DNA of 64,000 nucleotides from Chryseobacterium cucumeris (GCF_001593385.1 NZ_LUVZ01000034.1:124001-188000), one strand, 5' to 3'; counted from the stretch's first letter, positions 8,539 through 18,248 are shown. The notes: a model not told the origin generated them from the letters alone. Numbers and translations are program-made.

Positions 8539-9036
8539 ATGGAAATTATCCTAAAAAAAGACGTAGAAAACTTAGGACTTGAGTTTGATACAGTAAACGT
8601 AAAGCCAGGTTATGCTAGAAACTTCTTAATTCCTCAAGGAATTGCTCTTTTAGCTACGCCTAAAAACAAAGCTGCTTTAGAAGCTACATTAGAAGCTAGA
8701 AAAGAAGAAGAAGCTAAATTAATCGCTGCTGCTAACGCTGTAGTTGAGCAATTGAAGAAAACTTCTATCACGATCCCTGCAAAAGTAGGTGCTGGTGACA
8801 AATTATTCGGATCTATCAACAATGCTGATCTATCTGCTGCTTTAGAAAAAGCTGGTGTTTCTGTAGAGAAAAAATACATCAAAATTCCTGGTAACACGAT
8901 CAAGAGAACTGGTAAATTCGCAGCTCTTATCAGACTTCACAGAAATGTTGAGTACAACTACGAGTTTGATATCGTATCTGATGCTCCAGTGGAAGCAGCT
9001 CCTAAAAAAGAAGAAGCTAAAACTGAAGAAGCTTAA
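8539..9036 (+). CDS. rplI: 50S ribosomal protein L9
   Basis: A large-subunit protein that binds 23S rRNA through its N-terminal domain. It has the L9 signature MEIILKKDVENLGLEFDTVNVKPGYARNFLIP shown here in parts: residues 1-12 and the VKPGYARNFL stretch near 21-30. A long Ala/Lys/Glu connecting helix (about 45-75) and the C-terminal domain follow. At 165 aa it is longer than the usual 147-150 because of an acidic/Ala-rich tail (APKKEEAKTEEA), a common Bacteroidota extension. Last gene of the operon before a clear terminator. Confidence 0.97.
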   Translation: MEIILKKDVENLGLEFDTVNVKPGYARNFLIPQGIALLATPKNKAALEATLEARKEEEAKLIAAANAVVEQLKKTSITIPAKVGAGDKLFGSINNADLSAALEKAGVSVEKKYIKIPGNTIKRTGKFAALIRLHRNVEYNYEFDIVSDAPVEAAPKKEEAKTEEA

Positions 9037-9066
9037 TAAGCAACTGAGAATTTCTCACAATACAAG

Positions 9067-9098
9067 ACCACTTCAATTTATTGAGGTGGTTTTTCTTT
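9067..9098 (+). terminator. Terminator of the rpsF operon
   Basis: ACCACTTCAA pairs with TTGAGGTGGT (one G-T pair) around a TTTA loop, followed by TTTTCTTTT, 30 bp past the rplI stop. Confidence 0.88.
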
Positions 9099-9129
9099 TG
9101 TATAGGGTGACTTTGAAGTAAGATTGATA

Positions 9130-9186
9130 TTAACTACCCCGTCTTTTTGCTTTGCAAAAATCCACCCCTTCAGGGAAGGGGAATAT
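9130..9186. repeat. REP-like intergenic repeat with two hairpins
   Basis: The stretch contains TTTTTGCTTTGCAAAAA and CCCCTTCAGGGAAGGGG, two compact inverted repeats separated by TCCA. The CCACCCCTT...AAGGGGAAT arrangement is familiar as a dispersed intergenic repeat in flavobacterial genomes. No ORF crosses it. Confidence 0.5.
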
Positions 9187-9327
9187 AGGAAATCTTAACA
9201 GCTATTACTCGTTAAATTATATTTTTAACAACCTGTACGAAGAACAGGTAGGAAAATCTATTCCACACTATAAACCGTTACCTCACACCCCGTAACCCGA
9301 ATCTCAAACTCTCACCCCTCCAACTCA

Positions 9328-10131
9328 CTACTTATCCCCTCTCAATTTATGCTGATATTCCGTAGGGGCCATTCCAATTACCTTTTTGAAGATATTACTG
9401 AAAGACGAGAGGCTGTTGTACCCTACCATCATGGCAATCTCATACATATTGTATTTTCCTTCCAGCATCAGCTCAAGGGAACGGGTAATTCTCAACGCTC
9501 TCAGAAAGCGAACGTAATTCATGCCCAGAATCTCTTTAAATTTCCTGGAAAGGGTTCTTGTACTCATCCCAAATTCTTTTGCCGTAGATTCAATCGTAAG
9601 AGGCTTCTCAAGGTTAGCATGAATATATCTTGCAATCTTCAGCAATGTTTCATCTTTTGGGAAAGGATGCTGTATCGGAAATGCCAGATGTTTATGTTTC
9701 TTTTCATGTAAAACTCCTTTAAGAGCTTTGAGAAAATAATATTTTGAGGTATCATTTTTTGTGATTTTCCCATCCCAGTCTTTAGTATAGAAAATCATTT
9801 CCCTAAGGAGATTATTGACGGAATAAATATTGATTTCATCAAAAAAGCCACTTTCATTCTCTTCTTTTTTAAAATAAAAGTTATACAAATAAACCTTTGG
9901 GCTGGTTGAAAAAATATAATGTGGTGTACCGGCAGGAATCCACATAAAGCATCTGGCAGGAAGATACCAGTGTTTCTGATCCGTAAAAACATGCACAATA
10001 CCGCCTTCTGCATAGACTAATTGTGCTGAACTGTGATAATGAATCTCTGTGGTAACATTTCCGGTAAGAACATGATAGATGTAAAATTCGGCATCATCTT
10101 CTTCTACCGCTTTAAAATGGCTGTTGTTCAT
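9328..10131 (-). CDS. AraC-family transcriptional regulator
   Basis: A 267-residue regulator. The N-terminal ~150 residues form a cupin-like sensor (EIHYHSSAQLVYAEGGIVHVFTD in parts, with WIPAGTPH), and residues about 165-262 form the double helix-turn-helix DNA-binding domain (TIESTAKEFGMSTRTLSRKF, then YEIAMMVGYNSLSSFSNIF and the AraC signature ending in GMAPTEY). It is divergent from the TolC-HlyD-MFS efflux genes, with 136 bp between start codons, so it probably controls that system and responds to an exported or toxic compound. The inducer is not readable. Confidence 0.92.
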   Translation of the reverse strand: MNNSHFKAVEEDDAEFYIYHVLTGNVTTEIHYHSSAQLVYAEGGIVHVFTDQKHWYLPARCFMWIPAGTPHYIFSTSPKVYLYNFYFKKEENESGFFDEINIYSVNNLLREMIFYTKDWDGKITKNDTSKYYFLKALKGVLHEKKHKHLAFPIQHPFPKDETLLKIARYIHANLEKPLTIESTAKEFGMSTRTLSRKFKEILGMNYVRFLRALRITRSLELMLEGKYNMYEIAMMVGYNSLSSFSNIFKKVIGMAPTEYQHKLRGDK

Positions 10132-10218
10132 TCCATAAAGGTAAGAAGAATTTCCAAATTGGCGTAAATGAGCAAATCTTTTTCTGTTTTCACAAATAGG
10201 GTCTGTGGCTTCTCACCG

Positions 10219-10226
10219 TAACTTTG
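10219..10226 (+). promoter_or_regulatory. -7 promoter box for the efflux operon
   Basis: TAACTTTG matches TAnnTTTG 41 bp before the ATG at 10268, in the region divergent from the AraC-type regulator. The weak -33 region fits a promoter that needs an activator. Confidence 0.5.
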
Positions 10227-10267
10227 CTGCATCAAAATCATTTTAGCAAAAATCCTTTAATTAATTT

Positions 10268-11602
10268 ATGAATATCATATTGAACGCATGCCGGTATATG
10301 TGCATTGCGTTGTGCTTATTATTGAGCAGTTTTTTACATTCACAGATGATCGATTACCAGCATCTCGGCTTAAAGCAAGCTATAGAGATTGGTTTGAAAA
10401 ATAATAAAAACATACAGATCAGTCATCTGAAACAGGAAATGTCCGTTACCAAAGAGAAAGACCTCAAGATGGAGAAACTTCCGGATATTGAATTTCATAC
10501 AAGCTATAATCAGGTCACCAACCTGTTCCAGCATCAAAATGGTGTATTTAATAAAGCGACCAAGTACGATGTGATTAATGGAATGTATGATTTTACATTA
10601 TCCGCTTCAATTCCGGTGTACATGGGAGGAAAAATTAAAAATACGGAAAAGAAAGCGGCTATAGATACTGAAATTTCAGCTTTAAAAACCCATCTCGATG
10701 AGAGACAGCTTAAAATGACCATTATTACTGCTTTTCTACAGATCCATCATTTAAAAGAGCAACAGAGTCTGATTAATGATAAAATGAAGGAAGATTCTGT
10801 AAACATCAAGCAGGTAAAAGCTTTGAAAGCTAATGGTGTTGTAACGGTCAATGAAGTCTTAAGAACATCACTTCAGTTGTCCAATCACAAAATGAGCTGG
10901 ACGGAACTGGATAATGATATTCAGATCGCAGAACACAAACTGAAAACAATTCTTTCGCTTCCTGAAAATCAGGAAATACATGTCAACACAGAAGATCTTA
11001 TTTCAGACAATGCTGCCATTCCTTATGTTGATGAACTTACAGAAACTGCTTTAAACAAAAATGAATCTGTTGAAATTACCCATAAGAATCTTTCCCTGAA
11101 AGAATTGGATCAAAAGATTACCAAAGCTAATTATTTACCTAAAATTACAGCTGGCGGTGAATATTTTTTAAAATATCCGAATATGATGTTCTTTCCTCCC
11201 GAACCCTACGCATATCGTCTGGGAATGGTGGGGATAAATCTTACCTATCCTATCGAAAATCTGTACAAAAATAAATACAGAATGCAGGAAGCACGGGAAA
11301 ATATTGATCTTGCCAAACTTCAGATTGAAGAAAACGAGGAAAATGTAAGACACAATGTTTATGAGGCTTATAAAAAGTTTGAAGAGACAGACCAGAAGGT
11401 AAAAATTGCTGAAGAAGCAATTAATCAGGCTAAAGAAAATTATCGTATTGTAAGAACAAAGTATGCCAATAAGCTTAGCCTTATTACTGAACTGATAGAT
11501 GCAGACAATACGTATCTGGAAGCTGAATCTAATCTTATTTCCGTAAAAATTAACCGACAACTTAAATATTACCAACTCCAATATACAATTGGGAACTTAT
11601 AA
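10268..11602 (+). CDS. TolC-family outer-membrane efflux protein
   Basis: The outer-membrane channel of a tripartite exporter (444 aa). A signal peptide of about 26 residues ends LLLSSFLHSQ. Two repeats of long amphipathic helices follow (LGLKQAIEIGLKNNKNI; later VRHNVYEAYKKFEETDQKVKIAEEAINQAKENYRIVRTKYANKL in parts), the standard TolC/OEP layout. The gene is first in a row with an HlyD-like adaptor five bases downstream and an MFS pump after that, opposite an AraC regulator. Substrates are unknown; drugs, fatty acids or siderophores are all possible. Confidence 0.92.
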   Translation: MNIILNACRYMCIALCLLLSSFLHSQMIDYQHLGLKQAIEIGLKNNKNIQISHLKQEMSVTKEKDLKMEKLPDIEFHTSYNQVTNLFQHQNGVFNKATKYDVINGMYDFTLSASIPVYMGGKIKNTEKKAAIDTEISALKTHLDERQLKMTIITAFLQIHHLKEQQSLINDKMKEDSVNIKQVKALKANGVVTVNEVLRTSLQLSNHKMSWTELDNDIQIAEHKLKTILSLPENQEIHVNTEDLISDNAAIPYVDELTETALNKNESVEITHKNLSLKELDQKITKANYLPKITAGGEYFLKYPNMMFFPPEPYAYRLGMVGINLTYPIENLYKNKYRMQEARENIDLAKLQIEENEENVRHNVYEAYKKFEETDQKVKIAEEAINQAKENYRIVRTKYANKLSLITELIDADNTYLEAESNLISVKINRQLKYYQLQYTIGNL

Positions 11603-11607
11603 AAACT

Positions 11608-12654
11608 ATGGCACAGAAACAATTGACACAAAAAGAAAAAAGAATCAACAAGTCCATTACTTTACTGGCCTGGATCCTGATCATCAGTGGAATCACAGGA
11701 ATGGTAAGCTTTTATCTTTTTTCGAGAAAAAATGTGACGACGAATGATGCGCAGATCGAGCAATATATTACGCCTGTATCCAGTAAGGTTTCAGGGTTTA
11801 TCAAAACGATAAAGTTTAACGAAAACCAGTTTGTACATAAAGGTGATACATTAATCGTCATTGACAACAGAGAGTTTGTGAATCAGGTACATATGGCTGA
11901 AGCGAATCTTCATGCCAATACAGCAACAATCAGCACCATTGAAAGCGGTGTCAGCACCAAAGAAAGTGATACAAAGATTATTGATGCTAAAATTGCTTCA
12001 GCAAAAATTGACATTTGGAGAACAGAACAGGATTACAAAAGATATAAAAATCTGTTAACAGAAGATGCGGCCACAGAACAGGAATTTGAAAATGTAAAGG
12101 CTTCTTATGAACAGTCAAAAGCCAATCTTTTGGCATTGGAACAGCAGAAAAATGCAGTAAAAGCCGGAGCGAACGAACAACAAACCAAAGTTGCCCCTGT
12201 AAAAAGCCAGATCAAGCAGAGTTCTGCCAGTCTTAACAATGCGAAGCTTTATCTTTCTTATACGGTAATTACGGCTCCTTATGACGGATGGGTAGGAAAG
12301 AAGACCATTCAGGAAGGACAGTTGATTAAAGAAGGACAGGCTTTGGTACAAATCGTGAGCAAAGAGAAATGGATCATTGCCAATTACAAAGAAACACAGC
12401 TTGGGCAGATTGATCAGAGCAAGGAAGTAATTATTACTGCGGATGCTTATCCCAATGTTGAGTTTAAAGGGAAAATTCTTTCCGTTTCTCCCGCATCAGG
12501 ATCTCAATTTTCCTTAGTTAAACCAGATAATGCAACGGGAAACTTTGTGAAAATAGAACAGAGATTTCCCGTAAAAATTATTCTGGATAATAACAAAAAC
12601 AATGAAAAGCTGCTTTCCGGAATGAATGTTCTGGTGAGCGCGAAGAAGATTTAA
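11608..12654 (+). CDS. HlyD/EmrA-like membrane fusion protein
   Basis: The periplasmic adaptor (348 aa) linking the MFS pump to the TolC-like channel. One N-terminal membrane helix (about residues 18-40, ITLLAWILIISGITGMVSFYLF in part) anchors it. A split biotinyl-lipoyl domain flanks a coiled-coil hairpin: SKVSGFIKTIKFNENQFVHKGD before it, and the region beginning VITAPYDGWVGKK after it. A beta-barrel domain follows. Start and preceding stop are five bases apart, so it is co-transcribed with the TolC-like gene. Confidence 0.93.
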   Translation: MAQKQLTQKEKRINKSITLLAWILIISGITGMVSFYLFSRKNVTTNDAQIEQYITPVSSKVSGFIKTIKFNENQFVHKGDTLIVIDNREFVNQVHMAEANLHANTATISTIESGVSTKESDTKIIDAKIASAKIDIWRTEQDYKRYKNLLTEDAATEQEFENVKASYEQSKANLLALEQQKNAVKAGANEQQTKVAPVKSQIKQSSASLNNAKLYLSYTVITAPYDGWVGKKTIQEGQLIKEGQALVQIVSKEKWIIANYKETQLGQIDQSKEVIITADAYPNVEFKGKILSVSPASGSQFSLVKPDNATGNFVKIEQRFPVKIILDNNKNNEKLLSGMNVLVSAKKI

Positions 12655-12759
12655 GTTTGAAAGTGGGAGTGTTTGAGAGTATTAGAGTATAAAATATTCG
12701 GTTTAATTTAACTTTCAAATTCTCCCAATTTCAAATTTTCAAATTAAATTATTTTTTTA

Positions 12760-12863
12760 GCGAAAAGGCAAACCGCAAAATAGCAAATCTGCCAATTTTT
12801 TCTTCAAGCATATTTGCCGTTTTACCTTTTACTTTTACCCCCTTTTGCCCTTTGTCTTTTCGC
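12760..12863. repeat. Inverted repeat in the leader of the MFS gene
   Basis: GCGAAAAGGCAAA (12760-12772) pairs with TTTGTCTTTTCGC (12851-12863) with one mismatch, about 78 bp apart. It lies in the 270-bp gap between the adaptor and pump genes and resembles other A/C-rich intergenic repeats of this genome, such as 41085-41245. Confidence 0.45.
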
Positions 12864-12924
12864 ATTTTTCATTCAGATTAAACAGCAGAAAAACGATTTT
12901 TTGCTTTTTATCACCATAAAAATT

Positions 12925-14487
12925 ATGCAACATAATACAGTTTATCATAAATGGGTACCACAATGGCTGAAACTGCCTCTTCTTATACTGGCATTGTTTC
13001 CCCACCTGATGTTGTTGTCGCTTTTACATTCTAACAGCGCCTTCACATCTTCTTTTATGGATGTAGATTCAGATGACATCCAGTATTTAATGATTTTGAT
13101 GTATGGGACATTTGTGGTTACCCTTTTAGTATTACAGAGATTTATGGCCTATTTCAGCGTGAAATACTATGTTTTGCTGATGGCCTCTATTTCGGTGATT
13201 ATTCTTTATATTTTATCAGTCACCAATGATTATCATATGATATTGGTGATCCGGTTTTTGGAAGGAATTTTCGGTTTGCTCGAAGGTGCCATTTTCCTGC
13301 CTTTAATTATCGCAGAATTAAAAACAAAGCACGCCAAAGTCTTAGCATATCTTTTTATGTATACGATTATGCTGACCGGAGGAACTATTACGACTTCCCT
13401 GTTAAAATCAAGTATTGAAGATTACGATTTCCAACATATGGTTCTGATGATGGTCTACTTCCATGTGTTTGTACTGATCATCGGTATTGCTCTGTTCAAC
13501 AGAAACCGGTTTTTTCCTAAAAAACCTTTGTATCAATTGGATATTACAAGCTGGTTTCTTCTTTGGGTATGCCTGCAGGCTGGCGGCTATGCCATTATTT
13601 ATGGTAAAAGACTGATGTGGTTCGAGTCTGATACTATTATCATGTGTCTGTTTATATTTCTTCTTTCCGGAGGCCTATTTATGCTTAAGCAAAGAAATTC
13701 CAAGAGACCGTTGTTCCATTTCGAAGTTTTCAGTTCTAAAAATGTCATTGCAGGAATGATCCTGTTTTTCATCTTTTATCTGATCCGTTCCGGACTGAAT
13801 AATGTCTACAGCATCATGGCTACCGTATGGAAATGGCCCTGGGATTATATTGTGAACATCCAGTACTGGAATGTAGCAGGAACTCTTTTGGGTATTTTGT
13901 TGTCAGGAATCTGTCTGGTTCGCGGAGTATCATCAAGAATTGTTTTCTTCACCGGATTTCTTTTACTGGCCATAGATTGTGCATGGTTTACCTATACTTT
14001 TTATCCTGACACTACCCTTTCTACAATCTGTCCTCCTTTATTTCTGCAGGGTGTTGCTCAGGGATTCTTATTTACACCTCTTGTTTTCTTTCTGATTTCA
14101 GGAACTCCAGAAGAATATGTATCCAATGCTACTGCGTTGGGTACAACAACCCGATTCTGGACAACAGCTATCGGATATGCTCTGATGCAAAACCTGATGT
14201 TATTTTTAACACTAAAACATTCCGATGCACTCAGCGCTAACCTTACAGACACCAATCCTGTTTTTTACAATCAATGGAGCCAGATTTTCGGTGCTAATAT
14301 TTCAAAACTGCCAGTGAATGATTCTTTATCCATGACAACAGGCGCTTTTAAAGCTAAAATAACAGCTCAGTCTATTCTGCTTTCCAATATGGAAATTTTC
14401 ACGGGCCTGTTCTGGCTGGCTCTTATTACTGCAATTGGGCTACTATTGTATCATCCTGTAAAAATAGCAGTACGAAATATTATGTAG
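12925..14487 (+). CDS. MFS transporter (EmrB/DHA2-like pump)
   Basis: An inner-membrane major facilitator with about 14 predicted helices (520 aa), the size of DHA2 pumps that work with EmrA-type adaptors. The motif VIRFLEGIFGLLEGAIFLPLI in part, near helix 4, is typical of the family. I start at ATG 12925 (MQHNTVYHKW); the frame is open 37 codons further upstream from a TTG, but that segment overlaps an intergenic inverted repeat and looks like a shadow. It probably completes the tripartite exporter with the two genes upstream despite the 270-bp gap. Confidence 0.87.
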   Translation: MQHNTVYHKWVPQWLKLPLLILALFPHLMLLSLLHSNSAFTSSFMDVDSDDIQYLMILMYGTFVVTLLVLQRFMAYFSVKYYVLLMASISVIILYILSVTNDYHMILVIRFLEGIFGLLEGAIFLPLIIAELKTKHAKVLAYLFMYTIMLTGGTITTSLLKSSIEDYDFQHMVLMMVYFHVFVLIIGIALFNRNRFFPKKPLYQLDITSWFLLWVCLQAGGYAIIYGKRLMWFESDTIIMCLFIFLLSGGLFMLKQRNSKRPLFHFEVFSSKNVIAGMILFFIFYLIRSGLNNVYSIMATVWKWPWDYIVNIQYWNVAGTLLGILLSGICLVRGVSSRIVFFTGFLLLAIDCAWFTYTFYPDTTLSTICPPLFLQGVAQGFLFTPLVFFLISGTPEEYVSNATALGTTTRFWTTAIGYALMQNLMLFLTLKHSDALSANLTDTNPVFYNQWSQIFGANISKLPVNDSLSMTTGAFKAKITAQSILLSNMEIFTGLFWLALITAIGLLLYHPVKIAVRNIM

Positions 14488-14489
14488 AA

Positions 14490-14999
14490 TTACTCTCCCC
14501 AAAAAGACCATACTGTTCCGTTGAAAACAGCCAGTTGCTTTTTCTGAGTATCATAAACCATCATACCGGCAGCAGGTGAGATAATATTAAGGTGAGGAGA
14601 AGTTACTTTTGGTAAAATCATGGCTTTATTACTATCTTCAAGCACCAGAATTCCGGAAACGGATGACGGTGTTCCTACAGAAACCTTTGCTTCAGGCTGA
14701 TCTGTCAAATTATCCTGAAGACTCGTGTCAGCATTACCAGTTGTGTCTACTGAAAGATCTTTCCAAAGATTATTCTGATAGACTTTCACTTTCATGTCTG
14801 AAATATCGAATATCAATGTGCCATTCACCACGTTTTGAATACCGGAAGTATCTGTTACCCAAGGAAGAACAATACCACGGTTTTCATTTCCAAACTCAAT
14901 AGATGATGAAGCTGATTCTAATGTCGTTTTTCCTAAAGCAACCTGAGCATTAAAGATTCCGGATGCTGTTATTATAATGATTGAGACTATTTTTTTCAT
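14490..14999 (-). CDS. Secreted protein with repeated surface module, 169 aa
   Basis: A signal peptide (about residues 1-18, ending IFNAQ) precedes two copies of a short module. Each copy has a Ser-rich start, N-[RK]-[GA]-x-[VM]-LP and then G-x-[LM]-[IV]-[FY]-D...V-[YF]-x-[NG]-x-x-W (IVLPWVTD to LWKDLS; MILPKVTS to VWSFWGE). The same module occurs at the C-terminus of the adjacent protein and in the protein at 55560-56351. Such modules are common in secreted flavobacterial proteins, but their role is unknown to me. It follows its larger neighbour by 17 bp, probably one operon. Confidence 0.75.
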   Translation of the reverse strand: MKKIVSIIIITASGIFNAQVALGKTTLESASSSIEFGNENRGIVLPWVTDTSGIQNVVNGTLIFDISDMKVKVYQNNLWKDLSVDTTGNADTSLQDNLTDQPEAKVSVGTPSSVSGILVLEDSNKAMILPKVTSPHLNIISPAAGMMVYDTQKKQLAVFNGTVWSFWGE

Positions 15000-15016
15000 A
15001 ACGAATTAGGTTTTTA

Positions 15017-16696
15017 TTAATCCGGACAGGTTTGGGTATTGAAACATTTCCAGCCTGTGGCAGTTCCGTCAATATTAACCTGCAGACAATTTTGTGTCGT
15101 ATTATAAATGATCATTCCTTCTTTAAGGTCTGCCTGTGGGATAGCTGCTACCTGAACATCGGTAAGTCTGTTAAGAACAAAACCTTTATTCTTTGATTCC
15201 AGTACAGCCCAAGCTCCTTTTCTTACACCAGGCCAGTTGTTTCCTCCTTTATCAGCCCTGCTTAATGAAGTAATTCCAAAATCCGGAGTAAGAACAGCTC
15301 CTGCTGTAGCAGCAGGTTTATAACAAGGTACAGTCCCCTGAATTGTAACGGTTACCGTTGCTGTATCACAATTTGACGGAGAAGCGGTCTGACAGATCTG
15401 ATAGACTAAAGTATAATTGCCTGGAGGAGTTCCCGGAGCTGCCAGAATATGTCCATCCGTAGTATTCAATGAAATATTGGAATTTGAGGTGGATACCTGA
15501 GATAAAATAACATTGGAAAGGGTTGCCTGTGCTCCACCATACGTTTCAAAATCGTTATCCAGAACAATTCCTGCAGAAGATCCTCCTGCAACGATAGTAT
15601 AGGTGTCATCTACCGCCATTGGCGGCAAATCTCCATTAATGGCAGGACAAAATCCGGGATTAATGATCAAAGGTGCACTACAGCTGTTGGTAGAAGCACA
15701 ATCATAGGTAACATTCGTCAGAAAACCTGGATTACTGTTCATGAAAACCGTGCCTGGGTCAGATCCTCCTGTAGTTCTTCGGAAATCGAGATTAGGACCA
15801 ATCACAACATTTCCCACCTGAATAGGATTTTGCAACACTATATATCCTTTTTTTGTGGATGAAGCAGGTCCCTGAATGGCAGCATTTCCACCTTGATACT
15901 GGTTCAGCGCCAGTTCTCCTTCATTATAAATAACAGCATCAGAAGGGGCATTATTCATATTTCCCGTAGAGGTAAAAAGTCCAAAATTGTAAATTTCGCT
16001 GCTGCTTCCGGACAAATTAATATCTCCCCCAACTGTAAAAATTCCAGTATTGATAATTTTACCGCCATTAATATTAAATCCGTTCTGAGAGATAATGGTT
16101 CCACAATTGACATACACACTCTGTTCGTTATTCCCGTAATTACCGCCAATAAATATCAATCCGCCCCCTTCGTTCCTGAATAAAGTGGTAGCAGAGCTGC
16201 TCATATTCAGGTTTCCGTTAATATTCAGATTTCCAAAATTATCAATCTTATTGTTGGAATTATTTCCTAATTGCAAAACTCCCAGTTCTATGAGCCCCTC
16301 ATTGACAATTTCATTGATCTGTCCGTCAATGGTGAGATTTCCATTCCCTCCGCCTACTGTTATATTCCCGGTATCAAAAACATGAACATTGAGATTGGCA
16401 ACGCTCGTTATGGTCTGATTAAAATTGAGTGTTCCATGTACTTCAAGTCTTGCAGGAGCATTGGCCGCTCCGCTTATACTATTCTGAAACTGCAAGGTAA
16501 CACCAGATGCAATGCAAATCTTAGCATTTGTCCCGAACGTCGGATTATTGAATGTCATGTCGGAAGTAAAGCAGACTGTTGTATTATCAGGAAAATGATA
16601 ATTGGGATCGGTAGGATTTTGAACATCGCAGCCTGTACATTGTGCGTAACTGAAATAATAAAAGAATAAAGGGAATAAATAGAGTAATTTTCTCAT
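15017..16696 (-). CDS. Large secreted surface protein, beta-helix-like, 559 aa
   Basis: A signal peptide (about 1-18, ending YAQC) is followed by some 300 residues of short repetitive strands rich in Asn, Gly, Ile and Thr (NFGNLNINGNLNMSS, NTGIFTVGGDINLSG), which look like a right-handed beta-helix. A bacterial Ig/cadherin-like domain follows (AVDDTYTIVAGG to TVTVTIQG). The C-terminus carries the GMIIYNTT...GWKCFN module shared with the 169-aa neighbour. There is no Por-type sorting domain at the end. Probably a surface or secreted adhesin-like protein; no enzymatic residues recognised. Confidence 0.75.
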   Translation of the reverse strand: MRKLLYLFPLFFYYFSYAQCTGCDVQNPTDPNYHFPDNTTVCFTSDMTFNNPTFGTNAKICIASGVTLQFQNSISGAANAPARLEVHGTLNFNQTITSVANLNVHVFDTGNITVGGGNGNLTIDGQINEIVNEGLIELGVLQLGNNSNNKIDNFGNLNINGNLNMSSSATTLFRNEGGGLIFIGGNYGNNEQSVYVNCGTIISQNGFNINGGKIINTGIFTVGGDINLSGSSSEIYNFGLFTSTGNMNNAPSDAVIYNEGELALNQYQGGNAAIQGPASSTKKGYIVLQNPIQVGNVVIGPNLDFRRTTGGSDPGTVFMNSNPGFLTNVTYDCASTNSCSAPLIINPGFCPAINGDLPPMAVDDTYTIVAGGSSAGIVLDNDFETYGGAQATLSNVILSQVSTSNSNISLNTTDGHILAAPGTPPGNYTLVYQICQTASPSNCDTATVTVTIQGTVPCYKPAATAGAVLTPDFGITSLSRADKGGNNWPGVRKGAWAVLESKNKGFVLNRLTDVQVAAIPQADLKEGMIIYNTTQNCLQVNIDGTATGWKCFNTQTCPD

Positions 16697-16886
16697 CCTT
16701 AAATTTTATATAAATAAAATTACAAAATTTTTATCACCAAATAATGAGTTTTATAATATTTATCATTATATTAATTAAAAAATAATATAAAATGATTTTA
16801 TTTAAATCAATATTTAAGTATTATTAATAAATTTCTAACCCATACGATCCTGAAAATAAGAACGTTTAATATTATAAAAGTCACCG

Positions 16887-18248
16887 ATGGAAATTGAGAG
16901 TATTCTATTGAAGCAAAGAGATTTTTTTGCAACACAGCAAACCAAAAGCTTAGCTTTCCGGAAAATGTATCTTGAAAAGCTTAAAAACCTTATTATTTTC
17001 AATGAAAATAGGCTGTATGAAGCGATTAATAAAGATTTTGGAAAATCAAAATTTGATACTTTCACTACAGAATTATCTTTTATTCTGAATGATATTAATT
17101 ATTATATCAAAAATTTAAAATCCCTTTCAAAGCCTAAAAAAGTCAGAACCAATCTTGTCAACCAACTGGGAAGCAGTAAAATTTACGCTGACCCGCTTGG
17201 CTGTATACTCGTCATCGGAGCCTGGAATTATCCTTATCAATTATCCCTTTCTCCAATTATTGCGGCAATAGCTGCCGGAAATTGTTGTATTCTGAAGCCT
17301 AGTGAAATAGCAGAGAATACAATGAAAGCAATGGCAGCAATCATCAATGAAAACTTTCCGCCTGAATATCTGTATGTGTATGAAGGAGGTATTGAGGAGA
17401 CAACCGCTCTTTTAAAACTAAGGTTTGATAAAATATTCTTTACAGGAAGTACAAAAGTCGGAAAAATTGTATACAAAGCAGCAGCAGAGCATCTTACCCC
17501 TGTAACACTGGAACTCGGTGGGAAATCTCCAGCTATTGTTACAAAAAATGCCAATCTCGAAATGGCAGCCAAAAGAATCGTATGGGGAAAATTTCTCAAT
17601 GCAGGACAAACTTGTGTAGCTCCCGATTACCTACTGGTGGAAGAAACCATTCAGGAGCAGTTTCTGGAAATGCTCAGAAAATATATTAAAGAATTCAAAT
17701 ATGATCATGGCTCTGAACAATATACAAGAATTATTAACCTAAGGAATTTTCAACGCCTGGTACGTCTAATTGATAAAGAAAAAATCTATTCAGGAGGAAA
17801 TTTTGATGAAGAAAAACTCTATATCGAGCCTACAATTCTGAATCATATAGACTGGAATGACGAAATCATGCAGGAAGAAATTTTTGGACCTCTCCTTCCT
17901 GTCATCAGTTTTCAAAGTTACAATGCAGCTCTTAATTCTGTTCTAGAACTTGAAAAACCACTGGCCGCTTATCTTTTCACCAATGATTCTGAAGAAAAAG
18001 AAAACTTCACCCGTAAATTGTCGTTTGGAGGAGGCTGTATCAATGATACTGTGATGCATTTAAGCAATGATCATCTTCCTTTTGGAGGAGTAGGCAATTC
18101 AGGAATTGGGAATTATCATGGAAAATATGGTTTCGAAACCTTTTCACACCCAAAAGCAGTTCTTGAAAAAGCAACCTGGGGAGAACCGAATATCAAATAT
18201 CCGCCTTATTCAGAGAAAAAATTAAGCTGGATAAAGAAATTAATGTAA
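16887..18248 (+). CDS. Aldehyde dehydrogenase (class 3-like)
   Basis: A cytoplasmic or membrane-associated NAD(P)-dependent aldehyde dehydrogenase (453 aa). The cofactor-binding FTGS (185-188), the general base in ELGGKSP (Glu209) and the catalytic Cys243 in NAGQTCVAPD are all present, as is the C-terminal SFGGGCIND and HLPFGGVGNSG. Short length and sequence style fit the ALDH3/CALDH group, which oxidises medium- and long-chain aldehydes. It is convergent with the thioredoxin-like gene across a shared terminator. The true substrate is not determined. Confidence 0.93.
   Translation: MEIESILLKQRDFFATQQTKSLAFRKMYLEKLKNLIIFNENRLYEAINKDFGKSKFDTFTTELSFILNDINYYIKNLKSLSKPKKVRTNLVNQLGSSKIYADPLGCILVIGAWNYPYQLSLSPIIAAIAAGNCCILKPSEIAENTMKAMAAIINENFPPEYLYVYEGGIEETTALLKLRFDKIFFTGSTKVGKIVYKAAAEHLTPVTLELGGKSPAIVTKNANLEMAAKRIVWGKFLNAGQTCVAPDYLLVEETIQEQFLEMLRKYIKEFKYDHGSEQYTRIINLRNFQRLVRLIDKEKIYSGGNFDEEKLYIEPTILNHIDWNDEIMQEEIFGPLLPVISFQSYNAALNSVLELEKPLAAYLFTNDSEEKENFTRKLSFGGGCINDTVMHLSNDHLPFGGVGNSGIGNYHGKYGFETFSHPKAVLEKATWGEPNIKYPPYSEKKLSWIKKLM

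Noticed and set aside
9130..9186. REP-like repeat considered as a second terminator of rplI
   Set aside because: The hairpins lack a following T run, and a strong terminator already lies at 9067-9098. A dispersed repeat explains it better.
12814..12924. N-terminal extension of the MFS pump starting at a TTG
   Set aside because: The added 37 residues are hydrophobic but fall in an intergenic inverted repeat, and the ATG at 12925 gives a normal start for this transporter family.
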